DNA of 64,000 nucleotides from Toxorhynchites rutilus septentrionalis (Eukaryota > Arthropoda > Insecta > Diptera > Culicidae): positions 71,722,593 through 71,786,592 of the forward strand of contig NC_073744.1 in NCBI RefSeq assembly GCF_029784135.1, read 5' to 3'. Position numbers and translations under genes: made by a program. The notes beneath the pieces were generated by a model. It was not told where the DNA came from, did no database searches, and was given only the letters and a program-made list of their open reading frames with translations. The number at the start of each line of letters is the position of its first letter. The stretch's first letter is position 1. Positions 1-11,090 of this stretch are shown piece by piece.

Positions 1-390
1 GTCAGTGCACTTCAGTTAGTGCACCAGAATTGCGTAGTATATCTACACAAAGATTGATAAAATTGTGTTGAAGCTCTGATTAACTAAACTGCCAGTATGT
101 TGACAATGACTTCGTGCATTGGAAGTTGTGCAGAAGAGAAGGGCACGTTAGTGGGTTCAATCAGAACCCCCTCTCCTCATCGTGAGGAAGAGGAGATCTG
201 ATTGTGGGAAAAACAAAGAAGGCATGAAAACCCTCATTGAATTAGTTTAGGACTGAGCTACCGAGGTCACGATGAAAGCATAACGTCTGTGAAAAGAGGG
301 AGCGATAAGGACACGTGTTACTTTTTGGCTACGAGAGATATGTCGTTTTCTGACTTTATAAACTTTATAAACTAGGGCAGTATTTTCTGG

Positions 391-530
391 AACATCGGCC
401 ACAATTCAAAATGAGTTGGTGGAAATTGTTGGTTCCCTCATATTAAAACAGATCGCGCGGGAAGTGAAACAAGCTGATTTCGTTGCAGACGAAATCACCG
501 ATATTTCCAAGAAATCTCGAAATAACGAAA
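391..530 (+). pseudogene. hAT-like transposase relic, N-terminal part (DUF4371 type)
   Basis: An open stretch reads into a peptide containing ADFVADEITDISKK, which resembles the catalytic-domain start of DUF4371/ZMYM1-like hAT transposases (family consensus around 'ADEATDVS'). No start codon or continuing frame is present, and the frame ends at a stop near 532. The C-terminal part of the same kind of protein reappears at 2592, on the other side of the LTR element, so one decayed copy was probably split. The function is lost. The family call rests on a short motif remembered from the family. Confidence 0.5.
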
Positions 531-640
531 ATTGAATGCTATCTGAGAAACATGCTTGGATGCAGCAGGTTGCAGCAGCAGTGGAGATCGAATTGCAAAA
601 TATGCTGAAATTTACATGTGAATATACGGTTTGCTGATCT

Positions 641-1100
641 TGTAGGAGATGAGATAAGGATAAGAGAAGAAATTCTTAAATAATTAAAATAGGTATATGT
701 ATATGTAAATTTAAATCGATTATAAAATCCTTGTGTTTCATCTGCTCATGGTCTAAGGTAAAGCTTTGGCTCTGTGTGAAAGTTAATTCATGGACTACGC
801 ATACACACGAGCAAGACGTGAGAATATTCCTCCACAAACAAGGAGAGGAAAATAATATAAGAGTGAAAAGAACCAGCGTTGCCAAATGTCTTTTACAATA
901 ATCCAGATGCATGAGAAGTATAAATAAGAAAATTGGGAAACATTGGCACCATTGGTCCGAAAGAGTATACGAAAAATGAGCAATTATCGGATATCTCTTT
1001 GGCTGATGCGTATCACTAGTTCGATGGAACGTCAGTCTCTAGAGTAAAGTTAAAAGAAACGGTCGCTTAATTTTAACGATTCCAAAACGGAAACACGACA
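641..1100 (+). repeat. 5' LTR of the non-autonomous element
   Basis: This 460-bp LTR starts TGTAGGAGAT and ends AACACGACA. A TATA-like AGTATAAATAAG lies near 917-928. It differs from the right LTR only at about 726 (A/C), 757 (A/T) and 801 (A/G). Confidence 0.93.
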
Positions 1101-1101
1101 A

Positions 1102-1119
1102 TGGCGCAGTCGGTAGCAG
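1102..1119 (+). other. Primer-binding site (tRNA-Ser type)
   Basis: The sequence TGGCGCAGTCGGTAGCAG sits one base after the left LTR. Its first 12 bases are complementary to the CCA-bearing 3' end expected for tRNA-Ser, the primer used by insect 17.6/297-like elements. Confidence 0.75.
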
Positions 1120-1226
1120 TTTTTTTATGTGAGTATAAAGTGGCAAATTGAATAGAACGCAAAAGGAAAACTTTGCAATTGCTTGGTTGTGTGACGAAAG
1201 ATCTTTCTTTCGTCAGCCATATAAAT

Positions 1227-1915
1227 CGTGGGATGTGAAAAATCCATCAGCCACGCAATTGAAAAGTGATAATGTCGGCCATGTTGAAATCGTGGGACAT
1301 GTAATTTCACTGAAATCGTGGGACGAAAAATTAATTCGTCGGCCATGAAAGTCGTGGAATAGGTTTCACCTATCAGCCTTGCATTAAATAGAATATCGGC
1401 CATGTTGAAAATGTGGGACATGATACAATTGTAATCGTGGGACGAATGAGACTTCGTTGGCCATGGAAGTCGTGGGATAGGTATTACCTATTGGCCATGC
1501 AATATGTTATCGTGGGACGAAAATGAATTCGTCGGCCATGGAAGTCGTGGGATAGGTATCTCCTATCGGCCATGTAAATGTAATCGTGGGACGAATAAGA
1601 TTTCGTTGGCCATGGAAGTCGTGGGATAGGTATTACCTATTGGCCATGCAATATATTATCGTGGGACGAAAATGAATTCGTCGGCCATGGAAGTCGTGGG
1701 ATAGGTATCTCCTATTGGCCATGCAATATGTAATCGTGGGACGAAAATGAATTCGTCGGCCATGGAAGTCGTGGGATAGGTATCTCCTATCGGTCATGCA
1801 AAACGTAATCGTGGGACGTATAAGATTTCGTTGGCCATGAAAGTTGTGGGATAGGTGTTACCTATTGGCCATGCAGTATGTAATCGTGGGACGAAAATGA
1901 ATTCGTCGGCTTGGA
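1227..1915 (+). repeat. Tandem array of alternating hairpin half-units
   Basis: From 1436 onward CGTGGGA recurs at 1436, 1471, 1511, 1546, 1585, 1620, 1660, 1695, 1735, 1770, 1810, 1845 (as TGTGGGA) and 1885. Spacing alternates between 35 and 39-40 bases, giving a composite period of about 75 bp. Type A half-units contain GACGAA-loop-TTCGTC/T. Type B half-units contain GATAGG-loop-CCTATC/T. Most end in GGCCATG. The arms are self-complementary, and the C-to-T change at the last arm base still allows a G-U pair. More diverged units occur from 1227 to 1430. No coding potential is evident. Confidence 0.9.
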
Positions 1916-2100
1916 AACAACCTGATACTTTGAGTGGAATAAAATTGATTCAATTGTTTGTGTTCAAGTAAGGAAATTTATTTGTGTTTCAATACCTTCC
2001 AAGTTTCAATGAATTAATGAATATTGCCAGATTCAGATTAATGTTTAAAGCCTTGGTTTGGTTTCATTATATTTATCAGTAGTATAGAGGCGGGGGATAA

Positions 2101-2560
2101 TGTAGGAGATGAGATAAGGATAAGAGAAGAAATTCTTAAATAATTAAAATAGGTATATGTATATGTAAATTTAAATCGATTATAACATCCTTGTGTTTCA
2201 TCTGCTCATGGTCTATGGTAAAGCTTTGGCTCTGTGTGAAAGTTAATTCATGGACTACGCGTACACACGAGCAAGACGTGAGAATATTCCTCCACAAACA
2301 AGGAGAGGAAAATAATATAAGAGTGAAAAGAACCAGCGTTGCCAAATGTCTTTTACAATAATCCAGATGCATGAGAAGTATAAATAAGAAAATTGGGAAA
2401 CATTGGCACCATTGGTCCGAAAGAGTATACGAAAAATGAGCAATTATCGGATATCTCTTTGGCTGATGCGTATCACTAGTTCGATGGAACGTCAGTCTCT
2501 AGAGTAAAGTTAAAAGAAACGGTCGCTTAATTTTAACGATTCCAAAACGGAAACACGACA
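2101..2560 (+). repeat. 3' LTR of the non-autonomous element
   Basis: This is the 460-bp partner of 641-1100. It is preceded directly by the purine-rich tract and followed by the GATCT target duplication. Confidence 0.93.
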
Positions 2561-2591
2561 GATCTCAATAGGCAAAGCTTTTATTTTAAAT

Positions 2592-2787
2592 TTGAACACT
2601 TCAACACGGAGTTTCTCTAATTTTGACAAAGTGAATTTAGGAAATGAACTTCGATTGTTCTATACGAAGCCAGAATTTGCCAAGAGCAAAATATCGGAGA
2701 TTATAAAAACACTGCTCAGTAGCAATCTTGACGATATTCTTTCGAAAATTGTTTTATTCGCAAAGCTAGAACTAACGTTTCTTACCT
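2592..2787 (+). pseudogene. hAT-like transposase relic, C-terminal part
   Basis: The frame reads LGNELRLFYTKPEF, then LLSSNLDDILSKIV, then KLELT. This is the pattern of the C-terminal region of DUF4371/ZMYM1-type hAT transposases, just before the dimerisation segment. There is no ATG, and the frame runs into an unrelated antisense retroelement piece near 2788. It is probably the other half of the relic at 391-530, separated by the LTR insertion. It is not functional. Confidence 0.45.
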
Positions 2788-2930
2788 TTGAATTTCTGAA
2801 GAGAGCAAGACAGGCCCCTGCGGAACCCATATTGTGTATCTGAGAGTAGGACATTCGTTTCAGCCCATTGATCAAGTCGAAACAAGATCATTTCCTCCAA
2901 CAATTTCCGTATACACTCTGTCCAACTTCT
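2788..2930 (-). pseudogene. I-superfamily reverse transcriptase fragment
   Basis: Read on the minus strand, this fragment matches the reverse transcriptase region at about 36880-37040 of the large element. It includes the stretch encoding DTQYGFRRG. Substitutions and a deletion of about 25 bp after GFRRG break the frame. It is a short dead fragment from a related copy. Confidence 0.75.
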
Positions 2931-3066
2931 ATAAGTCCACCCTGATTATAGTTCATTGCAACACAAACAGTTAGAATTTCAACAAGATACATTCATACAT
3001 TGTTGAATGCTTGGAATAAAGTAAATTTAACGTCGATTTCGTTCAAGAGTTGTTTATTTATTTTTT

Positions 3067-3310
3067 GACGTAGAACTACGTCTTTCATTAAGGGTGTCAA
3101 ATCAGAAAACAGGTCACGTTTTTATGAAATAAAGTTAACATAAAACCTTGTGCCTCCAACGTAACGCTCTCGTTTTCGAAGTTCTCCAAATATTCATTCA
3201 TTCAGAATGAATTCAGATTCAACTTCATACAAATGATCTCTATATCAACGAGAGTCCTACGTCACCCTTGCGGTTATACCATAGATATAACCCACTTCCT
3301 GTTTTTTTTT
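3067..3310. repeat. Short interspersed element with GACGTAG...CTACGTC ends
   Basis: The element starts at the near-palindrome GACGTAGAACTACGTC. It ends at AGTCCTACGTCACCCTTGCGG followed by an ATAACCCACTTCCTG-polyT tail. Related copies occur at 7126-7340, 19755-19930 (reverse) and 28150-28229. It is most likely a MITE; no target duplication was found. Confidence 0.6.
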
Positions 3311-5080
3311 TGTTATTTTCGTTCCAATAAGAATCTTTCGATGGGTAGATTAAAGAATGATGTTTCAATGAGCTGAATAGAACTTATGCTAGATGGAATA
3401 TAAATAAAATTAAAATTTGGAACTTTTATGTTGGTTGCTTCGTGAAATTTCATATCAATGACCGATCATGTATTTTGAAACTTTTAGCAGAACTGTAAGC
3501 GTAAAATTGTACATGGTAACTATTGTGTTAAAATGACTTGAAATATGAAACGATTTTTTTTTCTCCCAAGGAAAGTTCTTGCGACGAGCAAAATTGGAAA
3601 AATGAAGGAGTATTCGAAAAAGTGATTTCACATATGCTCTATATATCGTATTGGGTGCTGTTAGCTCAATTGAAATTTGCCTTGAGGCATGTAGCATAGT
3701 GTTCCGTTGGGTTTAAAGCGAAAAGAAAATGGGTTGAATAAACACTCAGAAAAAAAATTATAAAAAAAAAATTATAAAAAAAATAAATGAAATTACCTTT
3801 TCCATTTCAAATATATTTTCTCTATACTAAAGTAACACTTTTTTCTAGTGAGAAAACTTGTGTTCGATGATGATTGATGAGGCTTTTTTTTCTTTATTTC
3901 ATCCATACATTACACAGGAACCATCTCGTTCAGGAATACAGAGGGCGGCTTTGGTACGTGATACGCACTATCTAATGACTGATCACCATCCTTCTATCAT
4001 TATCACTCGGTTATGGACACTGGTGGAGTGAACAAACAGTACCTAACAACCAGACAAAACGGACCCAAATCATTATCGAAGAGTTATACAATTTATCCAA
4101 AATCAACATGCACCAGATAGCCTAACGGAATCCTACGTCAACTATGCGGTCGTGTCTTGGATACAACCCTCCTGTGACTTTTGTTGACATCTTCTATGCA
4201 TTCAATTAAATCGTACAATAAGTCATATATAAACATAAACATTCCCACCTTTCATCCTTCATTAAACACCTCGTAGTAGAAATCGGTCAGTATGCATACA
4301 CTCTCCTACGAAACATAGTGGAAAAAAATATATTCGTCGATGTAAACAAGCGGTGTAAAAGGAGACACTTTTCGACGCGTGATTTGTATGAAGTTCTACT
4401 GCCGTGATGAAACCCACAACAGATGTTTGACGTGTGTTGAAAATAGCAACGCTTGGCTCGGTTGCTATCGCGTTGCCAAATTTGTTAACTCACTATTCAC
4501 CGAGAGGCAGATTACTATTTCCCACACCTGAACCGCAACCACCAGTGGGGTTGCTGCGTTATGGTGAGGGTTGTCAAAAAGTCTGTAACAACGCATTGAT
4601 GCGGATGCCCTTAGTGTGTTATTCTAGCTACTATGTCCACGCAACAGTCATTATGTGTCGGTAATCCCAGTCCCTTACCGCTCACATTTTCGGTCTGCTG
4701 CATCGGTAATTGGCACTATTAATAACGCAACAAAGGAAGCCTCGTATCAACAGTCCCGCTGTGAACAGCCCAACAGTGAACATTCGAACAATAGCAATAT
4801 TCTTACGCCGAAAAAAGGCGACATGTGTTGTGCATCGATAGAATAGGAATTCTTTTGCGCCTAAACGGCTACTGTTTATCAGTATAATAAACAACAAAAG
4901 TTATCTTAAGTTAAAAAATGTACACGAATAAATTCGGCTCTGTTACAGCTGAATTGCTAAATGAGACTAATAAAATAAACTGTTGAGATAAAAAAAAGAC
5001 GGGTGGGTAATGTCGGGGACATAACCGGAGTGACGTAGGACTATACAAAGGGGACAGCTTTTGTTAAAGATATATTTTAA
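3311..5080. other. Gene-free stretch with repeat fragments
   Basis: No supported gene is present. Near 4130-4200 there is a TCCTACGTCAACTATGCGG segment. Near 5000-5060 there is a segment ending in GAGTGACGTAGGACTATAC. Both look like pieces of interspersed repeats. A0-rich runs lie at 3745-3790. The small ORFs here have no recognisable motifs. Confidence 0.5.
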
Positions 5081-5172
5081 ATATGTTGTTTTATTTTCTT
5101 CTCCTACGTGAACCTGAAAATCTACCTGAAAAATGGATCAGTTTACTGTTTACTCTTTATGAATATGTTGAT

Positions 5173-5188
5173 GGTTCTGAAAAGAACC
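5173..5188 (-). terminator. Histone-type 3' stem-loop
   Basis: On the minus strand the sequence GGTTCTTTTCAGAACC is a perfect match to the metazoan replication-dependent histone 3'-end hairpin pattern (GGYYYUUUUCARRRCC). It lies downstream of the H2A pseudogene at 5398-5658 on the same strand. Confidence 0.85.
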
Positions 5189-5397
5189 TTTGGTGTTGTG
5201 TTTTTGTTATCACTCGATATTCCCATCTTGTTCGGTTAAACCTTCCTGTTTTGCTATTGCGTTTGCCACTCGCCACAGATTTCACAGTTGGAAAATTTCT
5301 TCCCATCCAGCTTGTGACATGTTGTTCAGTAAATTACATTTAATGCGACGTGCCGGAGAAACACTTTGCCACTCACTGAAACTAATTGTTGCCTTGA

Positions 5398-5658
5398 TGA
5401 GCGCCGAACCGAAGCTGCTCTGTTCTTGATGTGGGTTTTCTGATTGTCGTGAGCAGCTTTGCAAGCCAACTCGAGCACTCCGACGGCCGAAACTCTATAA
5501 TCACTGTTAGGTATACTGGTGCTCCGGCACCAATCCGTTCGGCCTAGTTACCCTTGCGGAGCAATCAGTGAATGCGACCAACAGGGAACTGGAGACCTGC
5601 ACGGTTCGAGTGAGACTTTGCCTTTCCCTTAACTTGTCCTCCTTTGTTACGTCCACGA
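5398..5658 (-). pseudogene. Histone H2A pseudogene 1
   Basis: The minus strand encodes [21 protein letters not shown], a stop, LLRKGN, a stop, then AERIGAGAPVYL. This is the conserved H2A N-terminal and alpha-1 region. Two nonsense changes fall at Arg and Tyr codons, and a frameshift follows the VMEY position. The next frame then reads KAAHDNQKTHI, the counterpart of NAARDNKKTRI. The start codon is lost. A histone 3' stem-loop lies about 210 bases downstream. The gene has no introns, as expected for a replication-dependent histone. It is clearly dead. Confidence 0.9.
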
Positions 5659-5699
5659 TGCCGACGCCGTACAACCACACGGGTTTACGGTTTGAAAGA

Positions 5700-6210
5700 A
5701 AATAAGATATTTTTTTGGGGTCCGCGTGTTTTATACTCTAGCGGTACACACTCACAGGATAGAGATAAATCGGCAGACTCAGCCAGAGGGGCGAGTCCAA
5801 CGAGACGAACGAATGAGCGTTAAAATGGAGCGATGGCAAAAAAGTACATTCATTACGATTTGTTCGCTCGTTGGATTCACAAGGGTCCTTTTCAGGATCA
5901 CAAAATTATCTTCAATCTAAAGAGTTTATTGTTTTGTTATCACTCGATATCCCCATCTTGTTCGGCTGAACCTTCCTGTTTAGCGATTTGTTGCCACTCG
6001 CCACAGCTTTCACAGTTGGAAAATTTCTTCCCATCCAGCTTTGTGACATGTTGTACAGTAAATTACATTCAATGCGACGTGCCGAAGCGCCACTCAGTGT
6101 CGCATTGGAGGCGATTTTAACCTGTAATTGAACATTTGCGATGACAGTGGAACAGTGATAATGTTTTAGAAAACATTGAACTGTATTTCCTAAACTCTGT
6201 TTTGGAAGGT
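5700..6210. other. Flank between H2A relics with duplicated block
   Basis: The block at about 5935-6090 repeats most of 5205-5380, including TTATCACTCGATAT, CCATCTTGTTCGG and TTGGAAAATTTCTTCCCATC. A piece at 6070-6120 recurs inside the inverted-repeat element at 61590-61660. No coding gene was recognised. Confidence 0.55.
5884..5899 (+). terminator. Histone-type 3' stem-loop, plus strand
   Basis: GGTCCTTTTCAGGATC forms a 5-bp stem with one G-U pair and the TTTTCA signature. A purine-rich AAAGAG lies about 20 bases downstream, as in a histone downstream element. No histone coding remnant was recognised just upstream, so the gene it served may have been deleted. Confidence 0.6.
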
Positions 6211-6215
6211 TTAAT

Positions 6216-6231
6216 GGCCCTGAAAAGCGCC
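6216..6231 (-). terminator. Degenerate histone 3' stem-loop
   Basis: The minus strand reads GGCGCTTTTCAGGGCC. It has the right loop and flanks but one mismatch in the stem. It lies downstream of the second H2A pseudogene. Confidence 0.6.
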
Positions 6232-6399
6232 TTGTTTAATGGAATGGTTCCAATTTAGAAAACTTAGTACTCGTGGTTTTGAAAAAAACCATTTCGATAA
6301 GTTTGTATAAAGAACAAACTTTTTTCTTCTGCTACCTGATGCCGTTTTGCGATTGCGTTTGCCACTCGCCACTCGCCTATTGTCTTGATGTCCACCGAA

Positions 6400-6622
6400 C
6401 CGAATGTGTTCTGTTCCGAATGCGGGTTTTCTTATCGTCACGAGCAGCTTTGCTAACTCGATCACTTCGGCGGCCGAAACTATATAACGCCGGCTAGGTG
6501 GACTGGTGCACTGGTACTAACGCGCTCGGCCTAGCTACCCTTGCGGGGAACTCCAGATCAACACGGTTCGAGCGGGATTTTGCATTTCCCTTCACTTTTA
6601 CCCCTTTACCATGTCCAGACAT
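6400..6622 (-). pseudogene. Histone H2A pseudogene 2
   Basis: An ATG on the minus strand at 6622 opens MSGHGKGVKVKGNAK followed by SRSNRVDLEFP. This is the H2A N-terminus with several substitutions. The GRIHRL part is deleted. The remainder (RKGS, stop, AERVSTSAPVHLAG, then a frameshift and AARDDKKTRIRNR) is scrambled by stops and frame changes. A degenerate histone stem-loop lies about 170 bases downstream. It has diverged from pseudogene 1, but the downstream flanks share short blocks, so both probably come from one histone unit. Confidence 0.85.
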
Positions 6623-7125
6623 GGCTGCTTGGGTTGGTTTGTTGATGTGTTGTGATGCGAACCGATGTGGTGTACGGTTTGAACGAGAATGATCGTTACG
6701 GCAGCGGAGCGGGGATTTTTAAGCTGACTGGCTGGCTCGAGAATTACGCATGTGTGAGACTGCGACCAATGTTTCGTTCATTTTTTTCTTTTTCCTTTCC
6801 CATCGTGCTTCATTCTATTTCGCTGCTGCCGTTGGTTGCCCGTTTTGGTCGGTACGATTTGAGGAACACAAAATGGACCAATCAAAAATGGGCACATAGT
6901 GCATTTTGACAATGCTTGATATTTCACAATTATTCAATTATTTATCTCAAGAAAAATGAAATGTTATTCGTTATGATAGATGCGTAGATATATTTTCTAT
7001 CAATTGATGCAAAAACGTTCGCGATCTATTGAGAAATGCTCGAGTTATAAGCGTTCCAAATCTTGCATTTTTTCCTACTTGTTCAGTGCCTAGATTTCCA
7101 ATTCACCCCCTATATCTTCCGGTTA

Positions 7126-7340
7126 GACGTAGTCCTACGTCAAAAACATTTCCATACTTATACTCATCCTGCCACACACTAAAAAGAAAAACTTTCAGCA
7201 ATCTTTCAAAATATTCATTCATTCATTAATTAAGAATTGATTCAGATGCAATTTCAAATAAATGATTACCGATCCAACGGTAGTCCTACGTCTCCCTTGC
7301 GGTAATATCACAGATATAACCCACTTCTTGTTTTTTTTTG
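7126..7340. repeat. Second copy of the CTACGTC-ended short element
   Basis: It begins with GACGTAGTCCTACGTC at 7126-7141 and ends with AGTCCTACGTCTCCCTTGCGG plus ACCCACTTCTTG-polyT. The ends match 3067-3310 and the middle is more diverged. Confidence 0.6.
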
Positions 7341-8042
7341 TCTTTTTCTGGATTTCAGTAATAACACTTTTTTGTAGAACATTTGGCCCAGAGGCGTCTC
7401 GCCCGCCTGTTCAAACTGCTTTTAGGACAGGTAGACAATCTCAGAATAAAATGTATATTATTTCACACTCAAACCCACCATGAAGAATATAATTTGATAA
7501 TTACATTTGAATACACCCCAATCCGCGCGTAACACGGCCTTAGCGCCACGAAATAAGCAGTAATGACTACCGGGTTCAAACCATTCATCTCAACCCGCCG
7601 TTATCCAAACACAGGGCAAACACAGTCAACTACGTAAGAAACGATCACTTCTACTAATGCGCCGCCTTGCGTAAAAATGACGTTTTCGGTTCAATATTTC
7701 TGCTGAACAAAACCGATGCAAACGATGGAAAATACTCACCACCATCCGTCACTGTTTGTTTGTGGTTGTCATCGTTTCCCTATCTGTTTCTCTTTCTATT
7801 CCAGACGTCATTAAAATTTGAGAGAGGGCACGATACCGCGAGAGTACACAGCACCAAACACCCTGAGCGTGCATGATGCGAATTAAAAAAACGAACAAAT
7901 TCATTCATGATTTCTGTGGATGTGGTGGTATTCTTCGTTGATGTGTGGCTCGAATTAAAATTCGAGCGTTTTTATCGATTTTGTTCATTCGACAACTTGA
8001 ACCCGGTACATATAGTACACGTATGTCTGCTTACGTTTCAAA

Positions 8043-8755
8043 ACCTCCGCTGCATTGGCCGGACATGTGGATGAAATAGCTGCGTACTTTGGTCTTAATG
8101 CTGACAAAATTGTGGCCCAGAGCTATGATGGCGCTACTGTAATGTCCAGTGTTACGAAACCACAGGTCATTTAGTAGTCACTAATCAAGAGGATTTACAA
8201 AAGAAGTGTTCGGATAAAACGAAGAACAAAACGAAAATGTAAGTGAAAACTTTGTATATTGTGAACCATGAATATACACGATACATTACAGCTTTGAAGC
8301 TGCGAGTTAGCTGCTATTTGGACGTTTTTTTTACCCCATCCGAACATCCAGAGATAAATCTGGTGTGCAATCACTGGTGAAACAACGGTTATTCACTGGA
8401 TATATTCACTGTCGCGCTCACGTATTGAACTTGGTTTTGCCTCACTCGTGCACAAATAACAAGAAAATGTCAAGGTTTTTCAATATGATCTCATCTCTTG
8501 CGGCATTTCTCTCGCAGTCGTCAAAACGCAGAGAACATTCCAAAAATAGATGATTTGAATTATGCACCTATCAATGAATGTTTGGGTGAGATTTACCTTG
8601 GCGACAGTGTCTTTGATGCTGAAACTTTTACTACATCCAGATGTCCTCGCGTATTCATGCTTGAGTTCAACACTATATTCTTGTTAAAACTTTTTGCGAA
8701 TATTTTTGCACATGTGGTGGTTCTTTATCAAATTTTGCAAAAAAAGGAATCAGAC
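8043..8755 (+). pseudogene. hAT-like transposase relic, middle part, copy 1
   Basis: One frame reads SAALAGHVDEIAAYFGLNAD followed by IVAQSYDGATVMSS, matching the 'GQSYDGASNMSG' region of ZMYM1/DUF4371-type hAT transposases. A second open block (about 8365-8553) gives VQSLVKQRLFTGYIHCRAHV and LNLVLPHSC, the family's 'YVHCxAHRLNLVL' motif. Later residues LYQILQKKESDV also fit the family. Stops and frameshifts separate the blocks. It is not functional. It may derive from the same family as the relic near position 400. Confidence 0.75.
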
Positions 8756-9778
8756 GTAGTAGAATTTGTGCGTATCGTCTTGCTTTGCTTCTATAGAGGA
8801 GCTCAAAGCAGATCGATTGGTCAAGTGGTCAACATTCGATTCCCTTTTTTCACTTTCATAAGCGGCCTACTCACTTGCGCAGATCATCAAATCAACTCTT
8901 TGCTCCTGTCAATAAGCTCCTACTAACACCTTAAAAAACAAGACAAAAACAAAACATGAGAATGGGATTTAACTAACACAGTCCCTATGTAGAACGATAA
9001 AATACATATCAAAGCAAAAAAACACAAAACACAAAAAGTCGCACCAAAAAAATCGCACTGGTTTTACTGTATAGATAAATGTTGAGAAACAAAAATGTTA
9101 AAATCTGTCATAGTGTGAGAGTTGAGCCACTCAAACACCAGCCATTTTGGAGATGCTTCAGATATCAGTCGCAGAGAACACGACTTACCTTCACCACAGT
9201 CCGAATACGAAAGAGGCCGAGAACTCATGCTGCGTGATTGGGTTGAATGATGCAGGGCCGGGACAAACCTCAAAACGGGCGAAATATGAATGGCAGTAAT
9301 GACTACCGGGTTCAAACCATTCATCTCAACCCGCCGTTATCCAAACACAGGGCAAACACAGTCAACTACGTAAGAAACGATCACTTCTACTAATGCGCCG
9401 CCTTGCGTAAAAATGACGTTTTCGGTTCAAAATTTCTGCTGAACAAAACCGATGCAAACGATGGAAAATACTCACCACCATCCGTCACTGTTTGTTTGTG
9501 GTTGTCATCGTTTCCCTATCTGTTTCTCTTTCTATTCCAGACGTCATTAAAATTTGAGAGAGGGCACGATACCGCGAGAGTACACAGCACCAAACACCCT
9601 GAGCGTGCATGATGCGAATTAAAAAAACGAACAAATTCATTCATGATTTCTGTGGATGTGGTGGTATTCTTCGTTGATGTGTGGCTCGAATTAAAATTCG
9701 AGCGTTTTTATCGATTTTGTTCATTCGACAACTTGAACCCGGTACATATAGTACACGTATGTCTGCTTACGTTTCAAA

Positions 9779-10491
9779 ACCTCCGCTGCATTGGCCGGAC
9801 ATGTGGATGAAATAGCTGCGTACTTTGGTCTTAATGCTGACAAAATTGTGGCCTAGAGCTATGATGGCGCTACTGTAATGTCCAGTGTTACGAAACCACA
9901 GGTCATTTAGTAGTCACTAATCAAGAGGATTTACAAAAGAAGTGTTCGGATAAAACGAAGAACAAAACGAAAATGTAAGTGAAAACTTTGTATATTGTGA
10001 ACCATGAATATACACGATACATTACAGCTTTGAAGCTGCGAGTTAGCTGCTATTTGGACGTTTTTTTTACCCCATCCGAACATCCAGAGATAAATCTGGT
10101 GTGCAATCACTGGTGAAACAACGGTTATTCACTGGATATATTCACTGTCGCGCTCACGTATTGAACTTGGTTTTGCCTCACTCGTGCACAAATAACAAGA
10201 AAATGTCAAGGTTTTTCAATATGATCTCATCTCTTGCGGCATTTCTCTCGCAGTCGTCAAAACGCAGAGAACATTCCAAAAATAGATTATTTGAATTATG
10301 CACCTATCAATGAATGTTTGGGTGAGATTTACCTTGGCGACAGTGTCTTTGATGCTGAAACTTTTACTACATCCAGATGTCCTCGCGTATTCATGCTTGA
10401 GTTCAACACTATATTCTTGTTAAAACTTTTTGCGAATATTTTTGCACATGTGGTGGTTCTTTATCAAATTTTGCAAAAAAAAGGAATCAGA
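9779..10491 (+). pseudogene. hAT-like transposase relic, copy 2
   Basis: This is the copy of 8043-8755 in the second unit of the tandem duplication. It carries an extra nonsense change (CAG to TAG near 9855) in the SYDGA region and an extra A in a homopolymer near 10482. Otherwise it is nearly the same. Confidence 0.75.
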
Positions 10492-11090
10492 CGTAGTAGA
10501 ATTTGTGCGTATCGTCTTGCTTTGCTTCTATAGAGGAGCTCGAAGCAGATCGATTGGTCAAGTGGTCAACATTCGATTCCCTTTTTTCACTTTCATAAGC
10601 GGCCTACTCACTTGCGCAGATCATCAAATCAACTCTTTGCTCCTGTCAATAAGCTCCTACTAACACCTTAAAAAACAAGACAAAAACAAAACATGAGAAT
10701 GGGATTTAACTAACACAGTCCCTATGTAGAACGATAAAATACATATCAAAGCAAAAAAACACAAAACACAAACACAAACAGTCGCACCAAAAAAATCGCA
10801 CTGGTTTTACTGTATAGATAAATGTTGAGAAACAAAAATGTTAAAATCTGTCATAGTGTGAGAGTTGAGCCACTCAAACACCAGCCATTTTGGAGATGCT
10901 TCAGATATCAGTCGCAGAGAACACGACTTACCTTCACCACAGTCCGAATACGAGAGAGGCCGAGAACTCATGCTGCGGATTGGGACAAACCTCAAAACGG
11001 GCGAAATATGAATGGCAGGGCTACGTCGCATTGGTGCGGTGTGTATAGAAGGGTAGGCTGCGCATTTCAGGCAAAATACGTTAGATGTAA

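Larger units (their letters stand above)
641..2560 (+). mobile_element. Non-autonomous LTR retrotransposon, 1.92 kb
   Basis: Two 460-bp LTRs (641-1100 and 2101-2560) begin TG and end CA. They are flanked by the 5-bp target duplication GATCT at 636-640 and 2561-2565. A primer-binding site follows the left LTR, and a purine-rich tract (AGAGGCGGGGGATAA, 2086-2100) precedes the right LTR. By eye the LTRs differ at three positions, which implies a young insertion. The 1-kb interior holds no gag or pol ORF, so any movement would depend on proteins from another element. The tRNA-Ser-type primer site suggests a Ty3/gypsy helper (17.6/297-like); that is an inference. The interior is mostly a hairpin repeat array. 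Confidence 0.92.
7557..11018. repeat. Tandem duplication, 1.74-kb unit x2
   Basis: Copy 1 (about 7557-9292) and copy 2 (about 9293-11018) align at an offset of 1736 bases with scattered single differences. Examples are 7698 A/T context, 8126 C/T and 8550 G/T context. A roughly 20-bp segment near 9236-9258 is absent from copy 2. The four bases GCAG occur at both edges and at the junction. Confidence 0.92.

Noticed and set aside
1125..1421. 98-codon minus ORF across the hairpin array
   Set aside because: It is a by-product of the tandem repeat and has no motif or start context.
1227..1915. Regular repeats reminiscent of a CRISPR array
   Set aside because: The spacing is near-constant, but the 'spacers' are themselves repeated and self-complementary, the element is flanked by LTRs, and the genome is eukaryotic.
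4434..4990. Possible solo LTR starting TGTTGAAAATAGC
   Set aside because: No CA end with matching 5-bp flanks could be found, and there is no second copy in the window.
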